The notes beneath the pieces were generated by a model. That model ran no database searches. It was not told the origin of the DNA and saw only the letters and a list, made by a program, of their open reading frames with translations. 5,363 nucleotides of DNA from NCBI GenBank assembly GCA_021783855.1, contig JAJXTL010000182.1, positions 1 through 5,363 of the forward strand. Reading direction: 5' to 3'. The position numbers and the translations under genes were made by a program. Of the stretch, positions 1 through 4,157 are shown piece by piece. The DNA is from Pseudomonadota bacterium (GTDB lineage: Bacteria > Pseudomonadota > Gammaproteobacteria > Burkholderiales > Gallionellaceae). Within the stretch, counting starts at the first letter, position 1; every line of letters starts with the position of its first letter.

Positions 1-404
1 TAGGAATCGAAGTGCGGACCTACGCCGCCGCCGCAGGGGGCGTAGCTGACCATCAGGTCATCCAGGCGCGCATGTGGAATGAAGTTAAACTGCTTAAGCA
101 ATTGGGCAGCACTTGGCAGATGATGGTTTACCCCCTGCACCAGCACCGTCCACTGTGCTTTACTCAGGCCTTTGAAGTCTTTCGCCGTGAAGGGGGATTG
201 TTGCAACTCGAACTGGCCGTGTCGCTGAGTCACAAGGCGCGCTTGTGCATCTTCAGTGCAGGCCAGTGCCGTCAGCTGCTGTGGTGTCAGCAGTCCTGTA
301 AAATTTGGCAGGGCGCCGCGTATCAGCAGCGGTTTTTTTTGCCAGTAGTCGCGTAAAAATGCTTCGATGCCGAGATCGCCCAGCGGAGTGGATAGACTTT
401 TCAT
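1..404 (-). CDS. roxA: 50S ribosomal protein L16 arginine 3-hydroxylase (RoxA/YcfD type), N-terminal part
   Basis: Partial gene; it reads leftward and runs off the window after 134 codons plus two bases. The encoded N-terminus (MKSLSTPLGDLGIEAFLRDY, then WQKKPLLIRG) matches the start of bacterial JmjC/cupin-4 oxygenases such as E. coli YcfD, which hydroxylates an arginine of ribosomal protein L16 using Fe(II), oxygen and 2-oxoglutarate in the cytoplasm. The stretch LDDLMVSYAPCGGGVGPHFD contains the family's GGGVGPH and the first two iron ligands of the HxD...H triad, His131 and Asp133; the third histidine lies outside the window. The ATG at 404-402 is chosen because the family's conserved N-terminal WQK(K/R)P block follows at the usual distance. 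There is no Shine-Dalgarno just upstream; a TATAAT-like -10 lies only 7 bases before the start (see promoter entry). It is divergent from slyD. The family call is firm; the exact L16 substrate is inferred from homology. Confidence 0.9.
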   Translation of the reverse strand, partial: MKSLSTPLGDLGIEAFLRDYWQKKPLLIRGALPNFTGLLTPQQLTALACTEDAQARLVTQRHGQFELQQSPFTAKDFKGLSKAQWTVLVQGVNHHLPSAAQLLKQFNFIPHARLDDLMVSYAPCGGGVGPHFDS

Positions 405-661
405 GGGCTGTATTATAGTCGTGTCAAGTTCTGCAAGGGTTAAGTTTGCATTTTAAAGTGTCGTTTTTTGCGCACTTTCCCGGGTTGAGTCGCGGCGGCT
501 GCTCAGGAAGCGTCATGGAAGCGCGGGCAGCAAAAAATGATTAGCTGGCGGCCCTCAATGCGTTTAAAATGCTGCGAGGCTTTTGTTGATCAGGCTTTGA
601 ATCGGGTGGGTATTCAGGTTGCGACAGGTACAAATTTTTTATATTTTATGAGGGAAGTCAA
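405..661. other. Divergent intergenic region roxA-slyD
   Basis: No convincing gene here. It must hold the start signals of both flanking genes. It contains an imperfect hairpin (AAAGTG at 455-460 against CACTTT at 473-478) and a short plus-strand open frame at 558-665 (35 codons) whose stop overlaps the slyD start in an ATGA arrangement. A poor promoter-like pair for slyD (TTGCGA at 619-624 with TATTTT at 642-647) would start transcription inside the ribosome binding site, so I do not assign it. Confidence 0.5.
412..417 (-). promoter_or_regulatory. Candidate -10 box of roxA (possibly leaderless)
   Basis: On the minus strand this hexamer reads TATAAT, a perfect sigma70 -10 box. Only 7 bases separate it from the roxA start codon, so transcription would begin at or within a base or two of the ATG. 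No good -35 hexamer lies 16-18 bases upstream; a TTGACA is present but only 4 bases away, which is not usable spacing. The -10 match is seen directly; its function is inferred. Confidence 0.35.
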
Positions 662-1153
662 ATGAAGATCGAAAAAAACTCGGTGGTATCGCTGCGCTAC
701 GAATTGATCAATGCCGAAGGCAATGGTGAAATACTCGAAAAAGTCGAAGATCCGATCAGCTACCTGCACGGCGGATACGACGGCATCTTTCCGCTGGTTG
801 AAGAGGCCCTGCACGGCAAGTGCATCGGCGATACATGCAGTGTCACCTTGCAACCGGATGATGCCTTTGGCGAATATGAGCATGAGCTGGTTGAAGTCGA
901 AGCGCGCAGCGCTTTCCCTGCCGATGTTGCCGTCGGCATGCAGTTCGAGGGTGCACCTGAAGAGTCGGATGACGAAGATTTCATCCTGTACACCGTTGTA
1001 GAAGTGAACGACGACGAAGTCACGGTGGATGGAAATCATCCGCTGGCCGGCAAGACGCTCACGTTCAATTGCACGGTAACCGGCGTGCGTCAGGCGAGCG
1101 AAGAAGAGTTGGAACACGGGCATGTGCATGACGAAGGCGGTCACCTGCACTAA
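662..1153 (+). CDS. slyD: FKBP-type peptidyl-prolyl cis-trans isomerase, SlyD family
   Basis: 163 residues. SlyD proteins are cytoplasmic prolyl isomerases and holdase chaperones that also bind nickel and other metals. The order of parts is typical: an N-terminal FKBP strand region (about 1-70, with YLHGGYDGIFPLVEEAL at 34-50 and QPDDAFGEY at 64-72), the insert-in-flap chaperone domain (about 71-124, with the VGMQF block at 91-95), then the closing FKBP strand with DGNHPLAGKTLTFNCTV at 123-139. The C-terminus is a short metal-binding-like tail with five histidines (152, 154, 156, 161, 163). Unlike the long Cys/His-rich tail of the 196-residue E. coli protein, it has no cysteine; the only cysteines are 54, 59 and 137. 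The ATG is supported by a good GAGGGAA ribosome binding site at 650-656, 5 bases before it. It converges with the glycosyltransferase gene across a shared hairpin. SlyD rather than FkpB is favoured by the intact insert domain and His tail. Confidence 0.93.
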   Translation: MKIEKNSVVSLRYELINAEGNGEILEKVEDPISYLHGGYDGIFPLVEEALHGKCIGDTCSVTLQPDDAFGEYEHELVEVEARSAFPADVAVGMQFEGAPEESDDEDFILYTVVEVNDDEVTVDGNHPLAGKTLTFNCTVTGVRQASEEELEHGHVHDEGGHLH

Positions 1154-1158
1154 CAAAC

Positions 1159-1196
1159 TGCCGGGCTTCTTTCGTTGGTGCAAAAGAAGCCCGGCA
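1159..1196. terminator. Shared (convergent) hairpin terminator between slyD and the glycosyltransferase
   Basis: A perfect 14-base-pair stem: TGCCGGGCTTCTTT at 1159-1172 pairs with AAAGAAGCCCGGCA at 1183-1196 around a 10-base loop. Reading leftward (the glycosyltransferase transcript) it is followed by GTTTGTT, a reasonable U-rich tail. Reading rightward (slyD) it is followed by ACTTGTC, which is poor. It should therefore be a better intrinsic terminator for the minus-strand gene, while also protecting the slyD 3' end. It starts 5 bases after the slyD stop. Confidence 0.85.
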
Positions 1197-1241
1197 ACTT
1201 GTCAGGCTGCGCGTAATAGATTATATATGTAACTATTTGTT

Positions 1242-2348
1242 TTAATTCAACTTTTCTGCTAGCCATGCGGCGACTTGCAGAGCGCCTTTTGGAACGACAA
1301 CTTCCGGCTTGCTCATGCTCCAGAGTTGTTCCAGTTCGCAGCCTATATCTCCTTGTGTCAGCGCATCCTGAGAAATTTCGCGGCTCAGGCCGTGTTGTTG
1401 CAGCCACGAAATCAGCGCGGGGGATTCCGGCCAGTCGGGTCTGCCGACATATAATACCGGGATGCCTGAGCATGCGGCTTCAACGAAACTGCCATAGCCG
1501 GGCTTGCAAAGCAGCGCGTCAGAACTTGCCATCAGGTCGCTGAAATTCATCGGCAACGATTCGAGGCTGATCACATGTTCGGGCCTTCGATTCAACTCAG
1601 GACAGGCTTGCCATGCAGCCGGCACCAGATAATGCACGCCCTTTATTTCTGGCCAGTTCTCTACAGGCAAGCGGTTATCGATGCCGCCCATGCTCACCAG
1701 TACCAGTTTTTCCTCCTTCGCTAATCTTAAATGGTGGTTAAGTTCATCGCGCCGGTTCGCGCCGACGGCGGCGATAGGCGCAACGGGAATCAGGTTGGAA
1801 AGATCGCTCATCGGCATGCCGGGTGTGGTGCGCAGAAAAGCTTCCGCATTGGCGTAACAGTCCTGTATCTGTGACACGATGGTCTCAGTCTGGCATGCAA
1901 AAGGCGCGCAGCAGTAATTTCGATAGATGTCGGCCCAGTTCAGCGAACACAGCGCGACCCCCGGTATACCGGCCTTTTGTGCGCCTGCCAGCGGCAGATA
2001 GCCGACGTTGGAGAACACCAGATCGGCCTGAAGTTCATGCAACAGGCAAGTTTCCTGATCAACGCGGGTATGCCAGTCAGCGTGAAATTCGCGGTAGGCG
2101 GCGCGGCTCTTTTCGATGTTTACCTCCAGCGCTGTAGTCATCACCATGCCAATGTCGCCCAGGCTTGGTAAATGGGTAAACGGTGCAAGGATGCGTGCAC
2201 GCAGCTGGCTTGCTGCAACAGATGAGCGCACGGTGATGCGCAGCTGTGGCATCAGCCTGTGCAACGCATTCAGTACCGGTGCGGTTTGCGCGACATGACC
2301 GAAACCGTGGCCGGAGATCGAAACAACGAGATGAGGTGTTTTGAGCAT
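1242..2348 (-). CDS. GT-B fold glycosyltransferase (MurG/UGT-like), substrate unknown
   Basis: 368 residues, cytoplasmic or peripheral at the membrane; no signal peptide or membrane helix is evident. The N-terminal Rossmann half opens with a VVSISGHGFGHVAQ motif (8-21), the glycine-rich acceptor-side loop shared by MurG/UGT-type enzymes and by the glycosyltransferase-like half of L-arabinokinase-type proteins. A SNVGYLPLAGAQKAGIPG segment (113-130) follows. The C-terminal nucleotide-sugar half has LVLVSMGGIDNR (215-226) and the diagnostic CKPGYGSFVEAACSGIPVL (281-299), in which KPG and Glu290 correspond to the sugar-nucleotide binding motif of the family. It would transfer a sugar from a nucleotide-activated donor to an unknown acceptor. 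The start has only a weak GGGT ribosome binding site, but the SGHGFGH loop sits at the expected distance from it. No sugar-nucleotide, lipid or polysaccharide gene adjoins it in the window, and a REP-like palindrome lies 46 bases upstream. Fold confidence is high, substrate confidence nil. Confidence 0.8.
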   Translation of the reverse strand: MLKTPHLVVSISGHGFGHVAQTAPVLNALHRLMPQLRITVRSSVAASQLRARILAPFTHLPSLGDIGMVMTTALEVNIEKSRAAYREFHADWHTRVDQETCLLHELQADLVFSNVGYLPLAGAQKAGIPGVALCSLNWADIYRNYCCAPFACQTETIVSQIQDCYANAEAFLRTTPGMPMSDLSNLIPVAPIAAVGANRRDELNHHLRLAKEEKLVLVSMGGIDNRLPVENWPEIKGVHYLVPAAWQACPELNRRPEHVISLESLPMNFSDLMASSDALLCKPGYGSFVEAACSGIPVLYVGRPDWPESPALISWLQQHGLSREISQDALTQGDIGCELEQLWSMSKPEVVVPKGALQVAAWLAEKLN

Positions 2349-2393
2349 GTTGTTACCCGGTTAACGTGAAACTCGCGCAGCGACGAGCGGTAC

Positions 2394-2430
2394 CCCTCGC
2401 CCGCCGGGAGAGGGGGAACGGGGGCGAGGG
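2394..2430. repeat. REP-like GC-rich palindromic element
   Basis: CCCTCGCCC (2394-2402) is the exact reverse complement of GGGCGAGGG (2422-2430). The left arm can also pair with the closer GGGAGAGGG (2406-2414), with one mismatch, around a GCC loop, so two mutually exclusive hairpins are possible. The general pattern (CCCTC-CCC...GGGAGAGGG) resembles dispersed intergenic palindromes common in beta- and gammaproteobacterial genomes. Only one copy is present here, so the dispersed nature is inference. It sits in the leader/promoter region of the glycosyltransferase rather than after a gene. Confidence 0.6.
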
Positions 2431-2553
2431 AACGATTATGGCAGGTTTGCGAGTTGACGCCCGCCGGGCATCATCCCTGCGAGAATCACTTCATTATCAG
2501 GGGTGGCTTTCTTGCCATGATCGTTAAACAGGACGCGATTATTTCATACCAGA

Positions 2554-2569
2554 TGTGACGCAGGGCACA
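2554..2569. promoter_or_regulatory. CRP/FNR-family-like binding site (candidate)
   Basis: TGTGA, six bases, then GCACA: nine of ten positions match the CRP half-sites (TGTGA-N6-TCACA). It lies between the two divergent transcription units. It is about 120 bases upstream of the predicted start of the small-gene transcript and about 205 bases before the glycosyltransferase start codon, far for a simple activator site. One such match by chance is quite possible. Confidence 0.22.
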
Positions 2570-2648
2570 ACCGTTGGTCAGTAAAAAACAACCGGCTGTC
2601 CGATTATTTTTACCGCACAGTCCGTGTTTTTCAAACCGCCGTACGGAT

Positions 2649-2678
2649 TTGAGGTTGTACGCCGATTTTTGCTATCCT
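2649..2678 (+). promoter_or_regulatory. Candidate sigma70 promoter of the small ORF at 2710
   Basis: TTGAGG (2649-2654) and TATCCT (2673-2678) are spaced by 18 bases. Transcription would begin near 2685 and give a leader of about 25 bases ending in a strong ribosome binding site. The -35 box lies within a 13-base sequence repeated inside the small ORF. Both boxes deviate from consensus by two bases. Confidence 0.4.
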
Positions 2679-2773
2679 GCACACATCACTGGATAGATAG
2701 GAGAAAAAAATGAGATACCACAACGGGCATCTGCGCAATGAACAGGATCTCACGCTTACCTTGAGGTTGTACG
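2649..2773. repeat. 13-base direct repeat TTGAGGTTGTACG, two copies
   Basis: Exact copies occupy 2649-2661 and 2761-2773, 112 bases apart start to start. The first overlaps the predicted -35 box of the small gene, the second lies in codons 18-21 of the same gene. Flanks differ, so this is not the edge of a longer duplication. Possible roles are paired regulator sites or coincidence. Confidence 0.5.
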
Positions 2774-2865
2774 AGCAAAGGGAAAGTGTGGATTGGAAGG
2801 AATATGCCCCGTTTGCCGCCATTGCCAGGCTGATGCTGAGTCTGTTGTTGCCTGGCATGTCCTGA
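2710..2865 (+). CDS. Small protein of unknown function, 51 residues
   Basis: A short open frame that I do not recognise. The ATG is preceded by AGGAG (2699-2703) with a 6-base A-rich spacer, the best ribosome binding site in the window, and a plausible promoter lies just upstream. The product begins MRYHNGHLRNEQDLTLTLRL, is charged and amphipathic up to about residue 32 (YEQRESVDWKEY), then turns into a hydrophobic helix (FAAIARLMLSLLLPG, 35-49) and ends in MS. The hydrophobic part is short for a membrane span and could be an amphipathic helix or a dimer interface. No signal peptide and no cysteine. It stands alone: no partner gene directly follows. The start is well supported, the function is unknown; a regulatory or toxin-like small protein cannot be distinguished from sequence alone. 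Confidence 0.65.
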   Translation: MRYHNGHLRNEQDLTLTLRLYEQRESVDWKEYAPFAAIARLMLSLLLPGMS

Positions 2866-3013
2866 TAAGCGGGTAAGCATGAATATCCCTTAAGGCTGAA
2901 GTTGACTTTCGAATCGGTTTAAGTGGGGATGATGCGCTGCGAGTTGCTGCCCTGGCTTGGTATCACTACTTCTTATGCGGATGAAAATTTTTTTAAGGAT
3001 AAACCGGCGTTTC

Positions 3014-3044
3014 CCCAGCCATTTTGAGCAAAATCCCAGCCATT
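3014..3044 (+). repeat. Direct repeat CCCAGCCATT flanking a small hairpin
   Basis: CCCAGCCATT occurs at 3014-3023 and again at 3035-3044, exactly 21 bases (two helical turns) apart. Starting in the last bases of the first copy is a perfect ATTTT-GAGC-AAAAT hairpin (3021-3034). Sites two turns apart on the same DNA face suit cooperative binding of a dimeric regulator. Confidence 0.55.
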
Positions 3045-3045
3045 A

Positions 3046-3073
3046 TTGCCGACTTCCCTAGACAAAATATTTT
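3046..3073 (+). promoter_or_regulatory. Candidate promoter of the SGNH hydrolase gene
   Basis: TTGCCG (3046-3051) and TATTTT (3068-3073) are spaced by 16 bases; transcription would start near 3080, giving a leader of about 40 bases. The -10 falls inside the 24-base palindrome at 3057-3080, so a protein bound there would block RNA polymerase. Moderate match only. Confidence 0.33.
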
Positions 3074-3080
3074 TTCTAGG
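3057..3080. promoter_or_regulatory. 24-base near-perfect palindrome, probable operator
   Basis: Outer arms CCTAGA (3057-3062) and TCTAGG (3075-3080) are exact reverse complements. The centre AAAATATTTT (3064-3073) is itself a perfect palindrome, and only the pair 3063/3074 mismatches, so 11 of 12 pairs hold. A loopless, AT-centred dyad of this length is typical of a dimeric repressor site. It sits 38 bases before the SGNH start codon and overlaps its candidate -10. As RNA it could also fold, but the stem is weak and AT-rich, so an operator is preferred over a terminator. Confidence 0.5.
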
Positions 3081-3118
3081 TTATTTTGCATCTCGTTATA
3101 TTCTTAAGTTTTTTTATA

Positions 3119-3835
3119 ATGAAGATACTGTCAATTGGATTCTCATTACTCGCACTCAGTACCAGCGCATTTGCCGTAGACACTCCGCCGCTGGCAGGGC
3201 GCACCATCCTGGTGCTTGGCGAAAGCCACATGTCCATCAACAACTATCTGGTATCCGACTTGCCTAACGACCTGGTTGAACAAGGCGCGAAAGTTTTTTC
3301 CTACGGCGCTTGTGGCGCATCGGCAGGAGACTGGCTTAAAACCAAATCAGTGCCTTGTGCAGCAACCAGAGTTGATGCCGGCCCCATCAAAGAGCGTCCA
3401 GCTGACATTGCGAGCACTCAACCGATAGACAACCTGATCAAGAAACATCATCCCAACCTGATACTGCTGGTGATGGGCGACACGATGGCCAGCTATGACA
3501 ACAAGGAAATACCCAAGAGCTGGGTCTGGCAGAGTGTTTCCTCATTGACCGCAGACATCAAGGCGCAGGGGATTCGCTGTGTCTGGGTGGGGCCGGCCTG
3601 GGGCGAGGATGGCGGGAAGTACAAAAAAACCAATGCACGGGTCAAGGAATTTTCCGATTACCTGTCAACCATAGTGGCCCCCTGTACCTATATTGATTCG
3701 CTGACTTTCTCCAAAATAGGCGAGTGGAAAACGTTTGACGGACAGCATTTCGACAAATGGGGATATGAACACTGGGCCAAAGCAATCACCGATGCACTCA
3801 TCTCTCCGGAAATACTGCCAACATTAAGTCAATAG
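3119..3835 (+). CDS. Secreted SGNH-fold hydrolase/esterase, probable polysaccharide-associated
   Basis: 238 residues with a classical Sec signal peptide (MKILSIGFSLLALSTSAFA, cleavage after Ala19), so periplasmic or secreted. The SGNH hydrolase pattern is visible: block I VLGESHMS with nucleophile Ser36, a glycine block YGACGAS (62-68), a block III-like LVMGDTMA (117-124), and the C-terminal DGQHF with Asp207 and His210 as the DxxH part of the catalytic triad. Block III has GDT where the family usually has GxND, so the oxyanion residue may be unusual. Four cysteines (65, 80, 154, 189) could form two disulfides. The ATG at 3119 is preferred to the in-frame TTG at 3086 because it gives the proper signal peptide; the ribosome binding site is weak (AAG at 3106-3108, T-rich leader). 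It lies 322 bases upstream of bcsZ on the same strand. The likely activity is acyl/acetyl ester hydrolysis or transfer, perhaps on an exopolysaccharide; this is inference from fold and neighbour. Confidence 0.75.
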   Translation: MKILSIGFSLLALSTSAFAVDTPPLAGRTILVLGESHMSINNYLVSDLPNDLVEQGAKVFSYGACGASAGDWLKTKSVPCAATRVDAGPIKERPADIASTQPIDNLIKKHHPNLILLVMGDTMASYDNKEIPKSWVWQSVSSLTADIKAQGIRCVWVGPAWGEDGGKYKKTNARVKEFSDYLSTIVAPCTYIDSLTFSKIGEWKTFDGQHFDKWGYEHWAKAITDALISPEILPTLSQ

Positions 3836-3972
3836 TCCGGCTTTATCGCATACGGCTCAACGGTCTTTAGTCACCACGGCGGAAGCATTGCGCTTTAAAG
3901 TACAAACAGCAGCGCGACAGCTTTATATCTGACGCGTTGCAAAGTCCGTGAACGTTGCGTAGTATTGCGCTG

Positions 3973-4001
3973 TTTAAACTTTAAAACTTGTAAGCGATAA
4001 T
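3973..4001 (+). promoter_or_regulatory. Candidate promoter of the bcsZ unit
   Basis: TTTAAA (3973-3978) and GATAAT (3996-4001) are spaced by 17 bases; the -10 matches consensus at five of six positions, the -35 at four. Transcription would start near 4008, leaving a leader of about 150 bases whose very beginning can fold into the hairpin at 4007-4030. The -35 overlaps the palindrome GTTTAAAC. Confidence 0.35.
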
Positions 4002-4006
4002 TTGTT

Positions 4007-4030
4007 GTGCGGAAATAATGATTTCCTCGC
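4007..4030. promoter_or_regulatory. Hairpin/dyad at the start of the predicted bcsZ leader
   Basis: GGAAAT (4011-4016) and ATTTCC (4021-4026) pair perfectly around AATG. After one mismatch three more pairs, one of them G-T, extend the stem to 4007 and 4030. No T-run follows on either strand, so it is not a terminator; a protein-binding dyad or a 5' mRNA stabilising hairpin are the options. Confidence 0.4.
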
Positions 4031-4157
4031 ATTTAACTAAAAGAATCAAAAAATCACAATAAAATCGACAAGCTTTGTGCGTCATCGCATTAAATCTATG
4101 CCACTATCAGGTTGCAATGACTTTTGAAAATATATTTCACCTCAAGGCTCACGTTGA

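Larger units (their letters stand above)
2349..2709. other. Intergenic region upstream of the glycosyltransferase and the small ORF
   Basis: About 360 bases with no intact gene. Left to right it holds a REP-like palindrome (2394-2430); an 11-base direct repeat CGCCCGCCGGG at 2398-2408 and 2458-2468; a minus-strand open frame at 2543-2436 with protein-like composition but no start; a CRP-like sequence at 2554-2569; an 8-base palindrome CCGTACGG at 2639-2646; and the probable promoter of the small gene at 2710. It serves as the divergent control region for the two neighbours. Confidence 0.6.
2866..3118. other. Intergenic region before the SGNH hydrolase
   Basis: No supported gene. A plus-strand frame at 2883-2984 is protein-like (residues such as DDALRVAALAWYHYF) but has no usual start codon. 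The right half becomes AT-rich and holds a 21-base-spaced direct repeat with an internal hairpin (3014-3044), a 24-base palindrome (3057-3080) and T-runs leading to the next gene. Confidence 0.5.
3836..4157. other. Intergenic region upstream of bcsZ
   Basis: No open frame of interest on either strand. There is no clear intrinsic terminator after the SGNH gene. The region carries the octamer ATTGCGCT twice (3887-3894 and 3964-3971), each running into a perfect palindrome (CTTTAAAG at 3893-3900, GTTTAAAC at 3972-3979); CGTTGC twice (3934-3939, 3953-3958); TCGCATT twice (4027-4033, 4085-4091); a candidate promoter; and a hairpin. It probably controls bcsZ and what follows. Confidence 0.5.

Noticed and set aside
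12..356. Plus-strand 114-codon frame over the roxA region
   Set aside because: Shadow of the RoxA-type gene on the other strand, whose translation matches a known family with metal ligands.
412..427. TTGACA plus TATAAT on the minus strand as a complete consensus promoter for roxA
   Set aside because: Only 4 bases separate the hexamers; sigma70 needs about 16-18. Only the -10 is kept as a candidate.
498..531. GCTGC/GCAGC hairpin before slyD as a terminator
   Set aside because: Stem is only 5 base pairs with a long loop, and it is followed by A's rather than T's on the plus strand.
614..1183. Long minus-strand open frame (189 codons) across slyD
   Set aside because: It is the antisense shadow of slyD; no ribosome binding site, no family resemblance, and it runs through the terminator hairpin.
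2551..2606. c-di-GMP (GEMM) riboswitch resemblance around GACGCAGGGCACAACC
   Set aside because: The conserved core with the GACGCAAAGCC block and the receptor helices is missing, and the position is not in a leader of a c-di-GMP-related gene.
2631..2880. Two minus-strand frames (2631-2858 and 2686-2880) over the small gene
   Set aside because: Neither has a ribosome binding site or recognisable family, while the plus-strand frame at 2710 has an excellent one and a promoter.
3115..3120. Perfect TATAAT just before the SGNH coding region
   Set aside because: Its last two bases are the AT of the start codon, so transcription from it would begin inside the signal-peptide codons and lose the start. 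No suitably spaced -35 (the nearest TTGCAT is 23 bases away).
4099..4117. Sigma54-like promoter (TGCCAC...TTGCAA) before bcsZ
   Set aside because: The -24 element has GC instead of the essential GG and the spacing to TTGC is two bases too long.
4112..4136. TTGCAA and TATATT as a sigma70 promoter of bcsZ
   Set aside because: The hexamers are only 13 bases apart, too short for normal function.
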